64,000 bases of DNA from a bacterium HR37 (GTDB lineage Bacteria > Desulfobacterota_D > UBA1144 > Nemesobacterales > CSP1-2): contig BEIN01000005.1 of the NCBI GenBank assembly GCA_002898375.1, positions 46,237 through 110,236 of the forward strand, given 5' to 3'. Every line of letters begins with the position of its first letter. Position 1 is the stretch's first letter. The translations under genes were made by a program, and so were the position numbers. The notes under the pieces were generated by a model. That model had not been told where the DNA came from. It ran no database searches and was given only the letters and a program-made list of their open reading frames with translations. Below are positions 41,540 through 52,174 of this stretch, in pieces.

Positions 41540-42451
41540 TTAGATTTCAACCTCAGCCAGACCGTTTTTTAAAACCGTAATGTTATCATCCCTTCTTTTT
41601 ACCTCAAAACCCAGCACAGTTATACCATTTCTTTTCCCTATCTCCCATCCATCTGCAATAAGTATATCACCAGGATAGACAGGGCTAGAGAAGCGACTTG
41701 CAAGCCTTTTCAGCCTGGATGGGTCACCATCTAGGTAACACTCTATTATAGCCCTCATAGTCATAGATAGGGTACAGAGTCCGTGTACAACGATTCCCCT
41801 AAGCCCAGCAGCTTTTGCCACCTTTTCATCCAGATGTATCGGATTTCTATCCCCTGATGCCTCTGCATACTTAAAGGTAATGTCTTTGGGGATTCTTATG
41901 ACCTTTCTAAAGATAGGTTGCGTTTCTGCAACTATTTTTGGTTCTTCCTTTTTGGGCTCTCTTTTTTCCTCTTTCCTTCTCTGCTCACTTCCTATCCCTC
42001 TTATAAAGATTCCCCAGTCCGATTCGGCAACCTTTTCACCCTTCTCATCAGTGGTAACTATGTTAATTACAAGCAGTTGACCACTTCCCTTATCCTCTAT
42101 GTTCTTTATGCGTGCCTTAGAGATGAGTTTATCTCCCGGCTTTATTGGTTTATAAAACCTCATATCCTGTTCCCCATGAACAAGCATAAGAAGATTGCGC
42201 GCCAGCTGTTCGGGCCCTCCATGAAGTCTCTCATCAGACCATAGCTTCTCTGCAAGTAGCAGTTCCTGAACAACAATAAAGCTTGGAGGAGCCATTCCAG
42301 CAAAAGGTATATTCCCCAAATTACCATCGTAGTTGTAATAGGTTATATTCCGTGCCCCTATTGCCCAGGCGTACTTACGGATTGCCTCTTCAGTAACCTC
42401 ATAAACAACCGGCTCAGATTCAAATCCTATATACTCTTTATTTAGTCCCAT
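41540..42451 (-). CDS. Two-domain MaoC-like dehydratase/hydratase
   Basis: A 303-residue protein made of two hotdog domains: an N-terminal FAS1-dehydratase-like half (about 1-150, GMAPPSFIVVQELL; HGEQDMRFYKPIKPGD) and a C-terminal MaoC half (about 185-303) with the catalytic hydratase pattern YAEASGDRNPIHLDEKVA and GLRGIVVHGLCTLSM. A charged linker rich in Lys and Glu joins them. Likely an enoyl-CoA hydratase or related dehydratase in fatty-acid or hydroxyacyl-CoA metabolism. ATG 42451 follows GGAGGAG. Converges on hflX. Confidence 0.85.
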   Translation of the reverse strand: MGLNKEYIGFESEPVVYEVTEEAIRKYAWAIGARNITYYNYDGNLGNIPFAGMAPPSFIVVQELLLAEKLWSDERLHGGPEQLARNLLMLVHGEQDMRFYKPIKPGDKLISKARIKNIEDKGSGQLLVINIVTTDEKGEKVAESDWGIFIRGIGSEQRRKEEKREPKKEEPKIVAETQPIFRKVIRIPKDITFKYAEASGDRNPIHLDEKVAKAAGLRGIVVHGLCTLSMTMRAIIECYLDGDPSRLKRLASRFSSPVYPGDILIADGWEIGKRNGITVLGFEVKRRDDNITVLKNGLAEVEI

Positions 42452-42513
42452 GACCACTTCTCCTCCGTATTTTTTATTTTTGCTACATTTCGCATTTGCT
42501 TACTTTACAAACC

Positions 42514-42525
42514 GTATTGCAATAC
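42514..42525. promoter_or_regulatory. Perfect 12-base palindrome GTATTGCAATAC
   Basis: Lies in the leader of the MaoC-like gene, between its predicted promoter and ATG, within a 340-base divergent gap shared with clpB. Perfect palindromes of this size are typical operators; regulator unknown. Confidence 0.35.
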
Positions 42526-42609
42526 AACCTGAGCAACCGGAGATAAACGCGTATTAACTGAATTATAAACATTCAAGAAGCCTTGTTATACTGCGAATTT
42601 CTGTTTTTA

Positions 42610-42639
42610 ATTCTAATCTGAAAAAGCACCCTATGTCAA
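42610..42639 (-). promoter_or_regulatory. Promoter of the MaoC-like gene
   Basis: On the minus strand TTGACA (42639-42634), 18 bases, TAGAAT (42615-42610). The leader to ATG 42451 would be about 150 bases and include the palindrome at 42514-42525. Confidence 0.45.
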
Positions 42640-42641
42640 GT

Positions 42642-42696
42642 GGGCTATTCGCATATGCAAACACAAAAGACGCTTATACGAAAAGCACAATAGCCC
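42642..42696. repeat. Distant inverted repeat GGGCTATT/AATAGCCC upstream of clpB
   Basis: Two perfect 8-base arms (42642-42649 and 42689-42696) separated by 39 bases, placed 22 bases before the -35 of the clpB promoter. A GCATATGC palindrome lies between them. Not the CIRCE element. Could be paired binding sites for a stress regulator. Confidence 0.3.
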
Positions 42697-42717
42697 TACG
42701 GTAAAGGAAGCTAATAC

Positions 42718-42746
42718 TTGATTTTTCCACCATTAAGACATATCTT
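42718..42746 (+). promoter_or_regulatory. Promoter of clpB
   Basis: TTGATT (42718-42723), 17 bases, TATCTT (42741-42746); start near 42753, about 39 bases before ATG 42792, which has AGGGG upstream. A CCTTGAAG further down is -35-like for sigma-32, but no matching -10 is present. Confidence 0.45.
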
Positions 42747-42791
42747 AACCCTTGAAGAGGTAAAAACACAAAATAAAAAGGGGTTAGAAAG

Positions 42792-45404
42792 ATGAAACTG
42801 GACAAATTTACAATAAAGGCACAGGAAGCGCTGGAGGAAGCACAGTCAATAGCCCAGAGAGAAAACCACCAGGTAATAGACATCCCTCATCTGCTAATTG
42901 CACTCCTAAACGAAGAGGGAATACCCTCTGAAATAATAAGCAAGATAGGTGCAAATCCACAGATAATAAGGGACCTAGCTCAAAAAGAACTGCGTTTCCT
43001 ACCCAGAGTAGAAGGAGGAACTGACAGGTTATATCTCAGTAGAGAGCTAAGTCAGGCCTTAAATACCGCTGAACAGGAAGCAAAAGCACTAGGAGATGAG
43101 TATATAAGCACAGAACACCTGCTCCTTGGTATTGCACAACATGCGATAGGTGAGATAAAAACAGAACTTAAGAGGCTAGGGATTACCAAGGAAAACATCG
43201 TAAGGGTTTTAAAAGAGATAAGAGGAGGGCAAACCGTAACGAGCCAAACCCCTGAAGAAACTTTTCAAGCCCTGAAACAATATGGTAAAGACCTTACAGA
43301 ACTTGCACGTCAGGGAAAACTCGACCCTGTAATCGGCCGTGACGATGAGATAAGAAGGGTAATACAGGTCCTGTTAAGAAGAACAAAGAACAACCCGGTA
43401 CTAATTGGTGAGCCTGGTGTTGGAAAAACCGCCATAGTGGAAGGGCTTGCTCAAAGGATTGTAAACGGTGACGTTCCAGAGGGGTTAAAAAACAAGCGCT
43501 TAATTGCACTGGATATGGGAGCACTTATTGCAGGAGCAAAGTACCGTGGGCAGTTTGAAGAAAGGCTTAAAGCCGTTCTAAAAGAAATTACCCAATCACA
43601 GGGTGAGATAATACTGTTTATAGATGAGATTCACACAGTGGTTGGAGCAGGAGCTGCTGAGGGAGCAATGGATGCCTCAAATATGTTAAAACCAGCGCTT
43701 GCACGTGGAGAACTACACTGTATAGGGGCAACAACACTCGATGAATACAGAAAGTACATAGAAAAGGACCCAGCACTTGAAAGAAGATTTCAACCGGTTT
43801 ATGTAGATGAACCATCCGTTGAAGAAACCATATCAATACTAAGAGGAATAAAGGAGAAATATGAAGTTCACCACGGAGTTAAGATAAAGGATGAGGCCTT
43901 AATTGCAGCTGCTGTTCTTTCACACCGCTATATCACAGGACGATTTCTTCCGGATAAAGCTGTTGACTTGATAGATGAAGCAGCAGCAAAACTGAGAATG
44001 GAAATAGACTCAATGCCCACTGAAATCGATGAAATCCAGAGGCGAATTATGCAGCTTGAGATCGAAAGAGAAGCCCTTAAGAAGGAAAAAGACGAAGCTT
44101 CTCAGGAAAAACTTGCTCATATTGAAAAAGAGATTGCAAACCTGCAGGAAGAGCTTAACAACCTAAAACTACACTGGCAGAAAGAAAAGGAATATATCCT
44201 AGAGATAAGGCGTATCAAAGAGGAGATAGATAGGGTTAAGATAGAAGCTGAAAAAGCCCAGAGGCAAGGGGACCTCTCAAAGGCCTCAGAGCTTCTTTAC
44301 GGAAGACTTCCTGAGCTAAATAAAGAACTTGAAAAACAAAGCAAAGCCCTTGCTGAGCTTCAGCAAAAGAGGAAGATGTTAAAGGAAGAAGTGGATGCTG
44401 AAGATATAGCAGAAATAGTATCTAAGTGGACCGGTATCCCTGTAGCCAAGCTAATGGAAGGAGAAAAGGAGAAGCTTCTGCACATGGAAGAGAGATTGTC
44501 CAGAAGGGTAGTTGGGCAAGAAGAGGCTATAAGAGCAGTTTCAAATGCTCTTAGACGCTCTCGTGCTGGACTGTCTGATCCAAAAAGGCCTATTGGCTCC
44601 TTTATCTTCCTTGGTCCTACAGGAGTGGGTAAGACAGAGCTTGCAAGAGCGCTGGCTGAATTCATGTTTGATGATGAAAATGCAATGATAAGAATCGATA
44701 TGAGTGAATACATGGAGAAACATACAGTCTCTAGGCTTATAGGAGCACCTCCTGGATACGTGGGCTATGAAGAAGGAGGGCAACTTACAGAGGCCGTAAG
44801 AAGACGACCTTACTCGGTAGTACTCTTTGACGAAATTGAAAAAGCACATACCGATGTCTTTAACATACTCCTTCAAATACTTGATGATGGTCGACTAACC
44901 GATGGACACGGGAGAACTGTTGATTTTAGAAACACCATAATAATAATGACCTCTAACCTTGGAAGCCACTACATTCAGCAGCTAATAAGCAATGAGGCGG
45001 AGATGCGGGCAAGGGTTATGGAGGTTTTAAGGAGCTCTTTTAGACCAGAGTTTCTAAACAGGGTAGATGAGATAATAATCTTTAGACCTCTTACAATGGA
45101 ACACATCAAGCAAATCGTTGATATACAAATTGAGTACCTTAGGAAACGACTTGCAGAGAAGAGACTAGATATCGAACTCACAGAGAGAGCAAAAGAGCTA
45201 CTTGCTAGGGAAGGATACGACCCGATTTATGGAGCAAGACCTCTTAAGAGAACGATTCAAAGGCTTATTCAAGACCCACTGGCTACAGAGATTCTAAAAG
45301 GGACCTTTAAGGAAGAAGATATAATCGTGGTTGATGTGGACAAGAACAACCAGATTGTGTTTACGAAGAAACAGGCTAAAAAAAGAGCAGTATCGGCAGG
45401 TTAA
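42792..45404 (+). CDS. clpB: ATP-dependent disaggregase ClpB
   Basis: ClpB hexamers thread aggregated proteins with DnaK/DnaJ help. Full length, 870 residues: Clp N domain (1-145), first AAA+ domain with GEPGVGKT and DEIHT, the long coiled middle domain (about 400-530, [13 protein letters not shown]), second AAA+ domain with [11 protein letters not shown] and FDEIEKAH, and the C-terminal domain. The pore loop [12 protein letters not shown] is present. A dnaJ-cbpM pair lies 5 kb downstream. Its last four bases overlap the end of pyrF. Confidence 0.97.
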   Translation: MKLDKFTIKAQEALEEAQSIAQRENHQVIDIPHLLIALLNEEGIPSEIISKIGANPQIIRDLAQKELRFLPRVEGGTDRLYLSRELSQALNTAEQEAKALGDEYISTEHLLLGIAQHAIGEIKTELKRLGITKENIVRVLKEIRGGQTVTSQTPEETFQALKQYGKDLTELARQGKLDPVIGRDDEIRRVIQVLLRRTKNNPVLIGEPGVGKTAIVEGLAQRIVNGDVPEGLKNKRLIALDMGALIAGAKYRGQFEERLKAVLKEITQSQGEIILFIDEIHTVVGAGAAEGAMDASNMLKPALARGELHCIGATTLDEYRKYIEKDPALERRFQPVYVDEPSVEETISILRGIKEKYEVHHGVKIKDEALIAAAVLSHRYITGRFLPDKAVDLIDEAAAKLRMEIDSMPTEIDEIQRRIMQLEIEREALKKEKDEASQEKLAHIEKEIANLQEELNNLKLHWQKEKEYILEIRRIKEEIDRVKIEAEKAQRQGDLSKASELLYGRLPELNKELEKQSKALAELQQKRKMLKEEVDAEDIAEIVSKWTGIPVAKLMEGEKEKLLHMEERLSRRVVGQEEAIRAVSNALRRSRAGLSDPKRPIGSFIFLGPTGVGKTELARALAEFMFDDENAMIRIDMSEYMEKHTVSRLIGAPPGYVGYEEGGQLTEAVRRRPYSVVLFDEIEKAHTDVFNILLQILDDGRLTDGHGRTVDFRNTIIIMTSNLGSHYIQQLISNEAEMRARVMEVLRSSFRPEFLNRVDEIIIFRPLTMEHIKQIVDIQIEYLRKRLAEKRLDIELTERAKELLAREGYDPIYGARPLKRTIQRLIQDPLATEILKGTFKEEDIIVVDVDKNNQIVFTKKQAKKRAVSAG

Positions 45405-46126
45405 GATAAGGAGAGTAAAATCTCGTCCAAAACGGCTTCAGGATCTTTTGAACCAGTTATATCGCGACCTATCACGATATAGTCAGCACCCCTAGAGAAT
45501 GCTTCTCTGGGGGTTGCAGTTCTTTTTTGATCCTCTTGGAGTGTTCCAACACGTATACCTGGAGTGATAAGTATAAATCTATCTCCAAACTCCCTTCTTA
45601 AGACCCCAACTTCTTCTCCAGAAGTAACAAGACCATCAACACCAGCTTTATCAGCAAGCTCAGCCAGCCTAAGAACCACATCCAGAGAAGACCCTCCCCC
45701 GAAACCTATCTGTTCTAAGCTCTCTTTGTTATGACTTGTTAAAACCGTAACAGCTATAACCTTGGGTCTAATCACATTTAACCTTTCGGATTCAACCATA
45801 GCCCCTATAACAGCCTCTCTCATCATCTCGAGTCCACCAAGTGCGTGAACGGTAAACATACTTACACCACATCTTACAACCTGTATTGAAGCCTTTTTAA
45901 CAGTTGATGGTATATCATGGAATTTAAGATCCAAAAATACCTTCTTACCCGTATCGGTAATACCCTTTATCCCATCTACTCCACAACCAAGGAAAAGGAT
46001 AGGACCCACCTTAAATGTAGAGATTCTTCCATTCAGTCTCCTAACCCAGTCCATAGCCTCCTTTAGCTCTAAAAAATCAAGAGCAAGTATGATACGATCC
46101 TCTTGTTTGAGTTCAACCCTTGCCAT
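45401..46126 (-). CDS. pyrF: Orotidine-5'-phosphate decarboxylase
   Basis: PyrF makes UMP from OMP, last step of pyrimidine synthesis. The protein has 241 residues in a TIM barrel; the catalytic set is in [11 protein letters not shown] with LALDF at the N-terminus and TPGIRVG and IGRDIT near the end (phosphate binding). The start codon lies inside the 3' end of proS (14-base overlap), so it is translated together with proS and presumably ispG. Confidence 0.95.
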   Translation of the reverse strand: MARVELKQEDRIILALDFLELKEAMDWVRRLNGRISTFKVGPILFLGCGVDGIKGITDTGKKVFLDLKFHDIPSTVKKASIQVVRCGVSMFTVHALGGLEMMREAVIGAMVESERLNVIRPKVIAVTVLTSHNKESLEQIGFGGGSSLDVVLRLAELADKAGVDGLVTSGEEVGVLRREFGDRFILITPGIRVGTLQEDQKRTATPREAFSRGADYIVIGRDITGSKDPEAVLDEILLSLS

Positions 46127-47846
46127 GTGTTTTAAGCGTATCTAAAAGCGATTCTACTTCCGACTGAACTTCACCAACCTTTACCTTCCTAGAAACTCCC
46201 CCTTTTCTTACCTTTATCTCCACAACCCCCTCTCTTATGTTCTTTGGCCCTATTGTAACGTGTATCGGGATACCGATAAGGTCTGCATCCTTAAACTTAA
46301 CACCTGCACTTTCTTCTCTATCGTCTATAATCACCTCAATTCCACGATTGAGCAAACTACTGTAGATACTTTCTGCAGTACTTCTAATGCTTTCTTCCTT
46401 CAAATTAAGCGGAAGCACTATGACCTCAAAAGGAGCCAATGAAAGGGGAAAAACTATCCCGTTTTCATCGTGACTCTGCTCTATTGCTGCAGCCACAGTT
46501 CTACCAATACCTATTCCATAACACCCCATAAAGAAGAACCTCTCCTTACCATCTGCATCAACGAAAGTGGCCTTCATAGCCTCGCTGTACTTGGTTCCAA
46601 GTTTAAAAACGTGTCCAACCTCAATTCCCCTGCTTGACCGAAGAACTCCTTCAGCACACCTTGGGCATGGGTCCCCATCCTTTGCAACCCTTATATCCGC
46701 AAAACACTCAACCCTAAAATCCCTATCCATGTTAACATTTATAAGATGGTAGTCCTTTCTATTAGCCCCGGTAACCGCGTTTTTAAGATGTTTTACTTCC
46801 CTATCTGCAATTATCCTTGCTCTAATACCAACAGGTCCGCTAAAACCGACAGGTCCTCCAGTTACCCTCTTAACTGTTTCCTCACCGGCAAGCCATACCG
46901 TATCGGCTCCCAAAAACCTTTTCAACTTGGTTAGGCTCAGCTCATGATCACCCCTAACAAGTACAGCCAGAGGCTCTCTGCCATCGACTTCTACGATAAG
47001 GGTTTTTATAAGCTTACTTGGTTTTACCCTCAAAAAAGATGCAACCTCTTCTACAGTTGTAAGATTTGGAGTGTAAATCTCCTGAATAGGCCTTTCCGAT
47101 TCCCCAGGGTCTTTCCCAACATCCCTCTCCCCTATCTCAGCCATCTCAAGGTTTGCAGCATAGTCACACCTGTTGCAACTCATAATTACATCCTCACCCG
47201 TAGGAGCAAGAACCATAAACTCGTGGGAAAAGCTACCACCGATGTTACCCGTATCTGCTTCTACAGCCCTAAACTCAAGACCACACCTTTCAAAGATACG
47301 GCAGTATACCTCATACATAGTCCAGTATGATTTTTCCGCTCCCTCTTCATCAACGTCAAAACTATAAGCATCTTTCATTATAAACTCTCTAGCACGCATT
47401 ACTCCAAAACGTGGACGAATCTCATCTCTAAACTTTGTCTGAATCTGATAGAGAATAAGTGGAAGTTGCTTATAGGATCTTACTTCCTTACGCACTATAT
47501 CGGTTATAACCTCTTCATGAGTAGGCCCCAGGCAGAACTCTCTTTCTGCTCTATCCCTAAACCTTAGAAGCTCCTTTCCGTACTTATCCCATCTTCCACT
47601 TTCTTTCCACAACTCTGAGGGAAGAACCATAGGCATTAGCAACTCTATTGCACCAGCACGATTCATCTCCTCTCTTACTATGTTTTCAACCTTTCTTATA
47701 GAGCGAAGACCCAGGGGAAGATAGTTATAGATTCCAGCCGCAAGCTTCCTTATCATACCTGCACGAACCATAAGCCTGTGGCTTACAACCTCTGCATCCG
47801 CAGGGTCTTCTTTCAGGGTAGGTATAAAAAACTTGGAATACCTCAC
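46113..47846 (-). CDS. proS: Prolyl-tRNA synthetase
   Basis: Bacterial-type class II ProRS, 577 residues. Motif 2 region [25 protein letters not shown] and motif 3 [17 protein letters not shown] are clear, as are GPTHEEV and the insertion domain (about 225-385, YbaK-like editing; [19 protein letters not shown]) between motifs 2 and 3. The anticodon-binding domain ends the protein. It lies in an ispG-proS-pyrF order; ispG followed by proS is a frequent pairing in bacteria. Confidence 0.96.
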   Translation of the reverse strand: MRYSKFFIPTLKEDPADAEVVSHRLMVRAGMIRKLAAGIYNYLPLGLRSIRKVENIVREEMNRAGAIELLMPMVLPSELWKESGRWDKYGKELLRFRDRAEREFCLGPTHEEVITDIVRKEVRSYKQLPLILYQIQTKFRDEIRPRFGVMRAREFIMKDAYSFDVDEEGAEKSYWTMYEVYCRIFERCGLEFRAVEADTGNIGGSFSHEFMVLAPTGEDVIMSCNRCDYAANLEMAEIGERDVGKDPGESERPIQEIYTPNLTTVEEVASFLRVKPSKLIKTLIVEVDGREPLAVLVRGDHELSLTKLKRFLGADTVWLAGEETVKRVTGGPVGFSGPVGIRARIIADREVKHLKNAVTGANRKDYHLINVNMDRDFRVECFADIRVAKDGDPCPRCAEGVLRSSRGIEVGHVFKLGTKYSEAMKATFVDADGKERFFFMGCYGIGIGRTVAAAIEQSHDENGIVFPLSLAPFEVIVLPLNLKEESIRSTAESIYSSLLNRGIEVIIDDREESAGVKFKDADLIGIPIHVTIGPKNIREGVVEIKVRKGGVSRKVKVGEVQSEVESLLDTLKTHGKG

Positions 47847-47872
47847 AATAGATACCTGCTTATACGTTTATA

Positions 47873-48943
47873 TCAGCCAACTGCAAACTTCTCTATCTCC
47901 TCTACAAGCTGGTCAACAAGCTCTTCTTCCCTAAAAGAGCGAACGAGTTTTCCGTTTTTATAGAGCATACCCTTTCCCCTGCCCCCGGCAATACCTATAT
48001 CAGCTTCCGAAGCCTCTCCAGGTCCATTTACCACACACCCAAGTATGGCAACTTTAACTGGCCTGGGAAGATTGATTCCACTTATTCTTTTCTCAACCTC
48101 GTTTACAAGCCCAATAAGATCAATCTCAAGTCTTCCGCAACCAGGGCAGGATATTATCTCTATCCCGTTACTTCTAAGCCCCAAAGACCTGAGTATGTTT
48201 ATACCCACATAGACTTCCTCCACAGGATCCCCCGTAAGAGATACCCTTATGGTATCACCAATTCCCTCTGCAAGGAGCGTACCTATTCCAACCGAAGATT
48301 TTATAGTTCCTACCTTTACCGTTCCTGCTTCTGTAACCCCCAGATGAAGCGGGTAATCGGTTTTTTCAGCAATGAGTCTATATGCCTCTATTGTCCTTAC
48401 CACATCGGTTGACTTTACAGATATCTTTATGTCTCTAAAGTCCATATCCTCCAATATATAGACATGCTTTAAAGCACTTTCTACCAGCGCCTCTGGTGTA
48501 GGACTGCCATACTTCCTAAGAAGCTCCTTCTCAAGTGAACCTGAGTTAACCCCTATTCTTATTGGAATACCTCTTTCCCTTGCCGCATCAACCACCGCCC
48601 TGATCTTTTCCTTTGAACCTATATTGCCCGGGTTTATTCTAAGCCCATCCACACCCTGTTTTATAGCCTCTAAAGCCAGCCTGTAGTTAAAATGTATGTC
48701 AGCTACTATGGGTATATTTGTCTGCCTTTTAATCTCCCCAAGTGATACTGCAGCATCCATATTCGGAACCGCAACCCTTACTATATCACAACCCGCCTTC
48801 TCAAGCCTTTTAATTTCAGCTACAGTAGCAGGTATATCTCGTGTATCCGTTTTTGTCATAGACTGCACACTTATAGGGGCATCCCCACCTACTGCAACTC
48901 TTCCTATCTTGACCTGCCTTGACTTTCTTCTCACAATGGGCAT
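47873..48943 (-). CDS. ispG: 4-hydroxy-3-methylbut-2-enyl diphosphate synthase (IspG/GcpE)
   Basis: IspG carries out the penultimate step of the MEP isoprenoid route with a 4Fe-4S cluster. Length 356 from ATG 48943, which fits family starts (IVRRKSRQVKIG); a longer frame begins 14 codons earlier but overlaps the promoter. Cluster cysteines are in ISCPGCGR and GCVVNGPGEA. A promoter TTGACA-17-TAATCT is 14 bases upstream, so the leader is very short. Leads the ispG-proS-pyrF unit and feeds the ispA gene at 10-11 kb. Confidence 0.95.
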   Translation of the reverse strand: MPIVRRKSRQVKIGRVAVGGDAPISVQSMTKTDTRDIPATVAEIKRLEKAGCDIVRVAVPNMDAAVSLGEIKRQTNIPIVADIHFNYRLALEAIKQGVDGLRINPGNIGSKEKIRAVVDAARERGIPIRIGVNSGSLEKELLRKYGSPTPEALVESALKHVYILEDMDFRDIKISVKSTDVVRTIEAYRLIAEKTDYPLHLGVTEAGTVKVGTIKSSVGIGTLLAEGIGDTIRVSLTGDPVEEVYVGINILRSLGLRSNGIEIISCPGCGRLEIDLIGLVNEVEKRISGINLPRPVKVAILGCVVNGPGEASEADIGIAGGRGKGMLYKNGKLVRSFREEELVDQLVEEIEKFAVG

Positions 48944-48956
48944 ACCTAAGACAAGT

Positions 48957-48985
48957 AGATTAGAGCATTTACAAAATGGTGTCAA
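48957..48985 (-). promoter_or_regulatory. Promoter of ispG-proS-pyrF
   Basis: On the minus strand TTGACA (48985-48980), 17 bases, TAATCT (48962-48957). Only 13 bases separate the -10 from ATG 48943, giving a leader of about 7 bases. Confidence 0.5.
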
Positions 48986-49010
48986 GATTTAAACAGTTCC
49001 CCTTACCAGT

Positions 49011-49039
49011 TTGACACAGGGTTTTTTTAGTGGTTAAAT
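49011..49039 (+). promoter_or_regulatory. Promoter of the sufT-like/mrp pair
   Basis: TTGACA (49011-49016), 17 bases, TTAAAT (49034-49039). A second TATAAT occurs at 49060-49065. The gene starts at 49147 after AAGGAGGGG, so the leader is roughly 75-100 bases; I see no riboswitch in it. Confidence 0.4.
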
Positions 49040-49146
49040 GAAAGGAGTAAGAGCAGAAGTATAATGGGATTTTCTTTCTAATTTTTTTGAAACTGGGTAC
49101 CAACTACAGCTTCTGGGAACAAATTTTTTAAGGAGGGGAAGGAAGT

Positions 49147-49554
49147 ATGAAAAAGATAATAAGTATAAACAAAGAAACGCCAGAGGAAACCAAAGGAGAA
49201 GAGAAGGTATCCATTAAGGGATTTCACAAGCCAAAGGACACCTCAGACAAGCCGATTGAGATAACAGAGGAGAAGGTGCTTGAAGCACTAAAGACAGTTT
49301 ATGACCCTGAACTCCCTGTAAATATAGTTGATCTTGGTCTTATATACGACATACAGATATCAGGCAGAAACATAAAGCTTACGATGACCCTAACGACTCC
49401 CGGATGTGGAATGGGAAGGGTAATTGCCAAGCAGGCAGAAATGGCCCTTCAGGAGCTTGGGGCAAAGAATGTTCTTGTTGAGATCGTCTGGGACCCACCC
49501 TGGAATCCGGATATGATGAGCGAGGAGGCAAAACAGAGACTGGGAATAGGTTAG
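49147..49554 (+). CDS. MIP18/DUF59 Fe-S assembly protein (SufT-like)
   Basis: A 135-residue protein with an N-terminal flexible tail (1-40) and a MIP18/DUF59 domain: KTVYDPELPVNIVDLGLIYDI and LTTPGCGMG with the conserved cysteine, ending VWDPPWNPDMMS. SufT-type proteins help mature iron-sulfur proteins. It is followed 25 bases later by an Mrp/ApbC ATPase that has its own DUF59-like N-terminus, a common functional pair. Strong ribosome site AAGGAGGGG. Confidence 0.9.
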   Translation: MKKIISINKETPEETKGEEKVSIKGFHKPKDTSDKPIEITEEKVLEALKTVYDPELPVNIVDLGLIYDIQISGRNIKLTMTLTTPGCGMGRVIAKQAEMALQELGAKNVLVEIVWDPPWNPDMMSEEAKQRLGIG

Positions 49555-49579
49555 CAGAAACAGGGGGAAGAGCAAAGAT

Positions 49580-50635
49580 ATGGAGCTGAATGTAGAGGAG
49601 ATAAAAAACCTTTTAAAGAAGGTAAAATACCCGGGGTTTACCAGAGATATAGTGTCTTTTGGGATTGTTAAAAACATTCAAATAGACGGTTCAAAGGTAA
49701 GGCTATGGCTTGTTCTGCCAAAACCCGATGAAAGGCTTGAATCCGAGATCAGAGAATCCGTAAGAAAAACCCTTCTTGAGTACCCGGGGATTTCTGAGGT
49801 GAATTTCGAGATCACAGCAAGAGAGCCAAAATACGGTCCTACTCAAACCAGAGCTCCTGAGAAACCCGCGTTGCCTGATATCAAATACTACATAGCCGTT
49901 GCCAGTGGGAAGGGTGGTGTTGGGAAATCAACTGTTGCTGTAAACCTTGCACTTGCAATCTCCAAAATGAGAAAAAACGTAGGCCTTATGGATGCAGATA
50001 TATGGGGACCAAGCATTCACATTATGATGGGTATAAAAGCAAGGCCAAAGGCAACACCTGAACAAAAGATAATCCCACTTGAGAAGCACGGTTTAAAACT
50101 CATGTCCATTGGTTTCCTTATAGACGAAGACGAAACCGTAATCTGGAGAGGACCCATGGTTCACGGGGCTGTAAAGCAGTTTATAGAGGATGTGGAGTGG
50201 AGAGGAACGGATTACCTAGTAATAGACCTGCCCCCTGGCACAGGTGATGCTCAGCTTTCCTTAATGCAAACGGTTCCCCTTAGCGGAGGGGTTATTGTAA
50301 CAACCCCTCAAGAAGTTGCTCTAGTTGATGTAAGACGCGGTATAAACATGTTTAGAAAACTAAATGTCCCCGTCCTCGGTATAGTGGAAAACATGAGCTA
50401 CATGGTGTGTCCCCATTGTGGATACGAACTGGATATATTTAGCAGGGGTGGTGGGGAAAAAATGGCTGAAAGGTTTAAGGTCCCCTTCTTGGGAGCAGTA
50501 CCCATTGATCCCGAGATTAGAAAAGGGGGTGATGAGGGAACACCGATAGTTATCTCAAATCCCCAGAGCCCCTCAGCAAAGGCATTTATGCAGATAGCGG
50601 AAAAGATACTTAAAGCTATAGAGCATTCCGAATGA
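49580..50635 (+). CDS. mrp: Mrp/ApbC/NBP35-type Fe-S carrier ATPase
   Basis: P-loop ATPase (351 residues) that carries and delivers Fe-S clusters. N-terminal DUF59-like domain (about 1-90), deviant Walker A SGKGGVGKST, DADIWGPS, DLPPGTGD, and the cluster-binding CPHCG near residue 277. The domain order is that of bacterial Mrp/ApbC proteins. Belongs with the upstream SufT-like gene. Clients are not known; Fe-S enzymes in the window include IspG and the radical SAM protein. Confidence 0.93.
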   Translation: MELNVEEIKNLLKKVKYPGFTRDIVSFGIVKNIQIDGSKVRLWLVLPKPDERLESEIRESVRKTLLEYPGISEVNFEITAREPKYGPTQTRAPEKPALPDIKYYIAVASGKGGVGKSTVAVNLALAISKMRKNVGLMDADIWGPSIHIMMGIKARPKATPEQKIIPLEKHGLKLMSIGFLIDEDETVIWRGPMVHGAVKQFIEDVEWRGTDYLVIDLPPGTGDAQLSLMQTVPLSGGVIVTTPQEVALVDVRRGINMFRKLNVPVLGIVENMSYMVCPHCGYELDIFSRGGGEKMAERFKVPFLGAVPIDPEIRKGGDEGTPIVISNPQSPSAKAFMQIAEKILKAIEHSE

Positions 50636-50714
50636 TAGAGAGCGTTTCTTGACTCACTCCGGGAGATGATTATCTTAGGATTAAAAGAACGAAGTTTAAT
50701 TGGGAAATACTCTC

Positions 50715-50742
50715 TTTCAAGCCCTGCAATAGAGGGTATAAT
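50715..50742 (+). promoter_or_regulatory. Promoter of dnaJ, close to the start codon
   Basis: TTTCAA (50715-50720), 16 bases, TATAAT (50737-50742). ATG 50754 is 11 bases past the -10, so the leader would be about 3-5 bases without a ribosome site. Confidence 0.5.
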
Positions 50743-50753
50743 CAAATAAAGAT

Positions 50754-51860
50754 ATGGCTCCAAAACGAGATTACTATGAAATACTTGGCGTTCCAAGAAA
50801 CGCTTCCAAAGAGGAGATAAAAAGGGCCTACAGGAGGCTTGCAAGGCAGTACCATCCGGATCTAAACCCTGGGAACAAGGAAGCTGAGGAAAAGTTTAAG
50901 GAAATCCAGGAGGCTTACGCGGTATTATCTGATGATGAAAAAAGGAAGATGTACGATATGTATGGAACCGCAGAATTCCAGCCAGGTGCAGAAAGAACAA
51001 CCTGGAGGTGGACAGAGGCACCGGGTGGTGGCTTTGAGTTTACGTTTGGAGACTTTTCAGGATTTGAAGATATATTCAACGAGGTATTTGGGGAAAGAGA
51101 ACCCACAAGAGTAAGGCGAAGAGGTCGTGATCTCGAATACCAGCTTGAAATAGACTTTGATACGGCCATAAAAGGCGGGGTCAAAGACATCACAATTACA
51201 AGGGAAACGATTTGTCCCGGCTGTGGTGGGAGCGGGGTTCGTATTGGTGCAGGTGCTAGGGTATGCCCAAAATGTAGGGGTAGTGGAAGGAGTCTCTTTA
51301 CCAGTTTCCTTAACATATCAAGAGCATGTGACATGTGTGGTGGCTCTGGGAAGATCTCAACAGAGCCCTGTAACACGTGCAACGGTAGCGGAAAAAGAAT
51401 CACCACAGAAACCATATCTGTAAAGATACCAGCGGGTGTAGATACCGGCTCCAGAATAAGGGTTCCAGGAAAAGGGGAGGAAGGAACCATTTCAAATGGA
51501 GACCTGTACCTTGTAATAAAGGTAAGGCCCCATCCGCTTTTCAGACGAGAGCAAGATGACCTCTACATTGAGGTTCCGATAACAGTATATGAAGCAGCCC
51601 TTGGAGCCCAAATCAGCGTTCCCACAGTTGATGGAACAGCAGTTGTAACCATTCCTCCCGGAACTCAAAGTGGAACAAAGCTCAGACTTAGAGGAAAAGG
51701 GGTTCCACACTTAAGAGACGGAGGCAGAGGAGACCTCTACGTTATAACAAAGATAGTGCTTCCTGAGAAGATAAACGAAAGCGCAAGAAAGAAGTTTGAA
51801 GAACTTGCAAAGACATCTCCTTACAACCCAAGAGCACACCTTGATAAGTACTTGAGATGA
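50754..51860 (+). CDS. dnaJ: Chaperone DnaJ
   Basis: Class I J-protein of 368 residues that hands substrates to DnaK. J domain (1-70) with HPD in QYHPDLNP, a short G/F-rich region (about 80-110, richer in aromatic and acidic residues than E. coli), four CXXCXGXG zinc repeats (about 155-220) and the C-terminal substrate domain. It overlaps cbpM by four bases. dnaK and grpE are not in the window. The promoter is so close to the ATG that a leaderless mRNA is probable. Confidence 0.94.
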   Translation: MAPKRDYYEILGVPRNASKEEIKRAYRRLARQYHPDLNPGNKEAEEKFKEIQEAYAVLSDDEKRKMYDMYGTAEFQPGAERTTWRWTEAPGGGFEFTFGDFSGFEDIFNEVFGEREPTRVRRRGRDLEYQLEIDFDTAIKGGVKDITITRETICPGCGGSGVRIGAGARVCPKCRGSGRSLFTSFLNISRACDMCGGSGKISTEPCNTCNGSGKRITTETISVKIPAGVDTGSRIRVPGKGEEGTISNGDLYLVIKVRPHPLFRREQDDLYIEVPITVYEAALGAQISVPTVDGTAVVTIPPGTQSGTKLRLRGKGVPHLRDGGRGDLYVITKIVLPEKINESARKKFEELAKTSPYNPRAHLDKYLR

Positions 51861-52174
51861 TGAAGAGATACTCTTTAAGAACTGTTGTAGAGATTATAGG
51901 TGTGAGACCAAGTTTTATAAAAAGGCTTGAAGAGGCAGAGATTATATTCCCAATTGTTGAGGAAAACGAGATTTTCTACACGGAGGAGGATTTAAGGAAG
52001 CTCTCTCTTGCAAGAGACTTAAGGGATATGGGAATAAACCTTGCGGGCATTGAGGTGATACTTGACCTAAGAGACCGTATGCTTATTCTAAAAAAAGAAG
52101 CCGATGAAATCCTATACAGGCTTCTTGAGTACATTAACGAAAACATAGGGAAACAAGGAGATAAAAACCTATGA
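51857..52174 (+). CDS. CbpM/MerR-like chaperone modulator or regulator
   Basis: A 105-residue protein with a MerR-like winged helix at the N-terminus ([26 protein letters not shown]) and a helical dimer tail ([25 protein letters not shown]). Such proteins directly after dnaJ are usually CbpM (binds the J domain) or HspR (represses chaperone operons); sequence alone does not separate the two. Start overlaps dnaJ (ATGATG) and the end overlaps the next gene (ATGA), so the three are translated in a chain. Confidence 0.85.
   Translation: MMKRYSLRTVVEIIGVRPSFIKRLEEAEIIFPIVEENEIFYTEEDLRKLSLARDLRDMGINLAGIEVILDLRDRMLILKKEADEILYRLLEYINENIGKQGDKNL

Noticed and set aside
42642..42696. Intrinsic terminator
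   Set aside because: Arms are 39 bases apart and no T-run follows; more like paired operator half-sites or chance.
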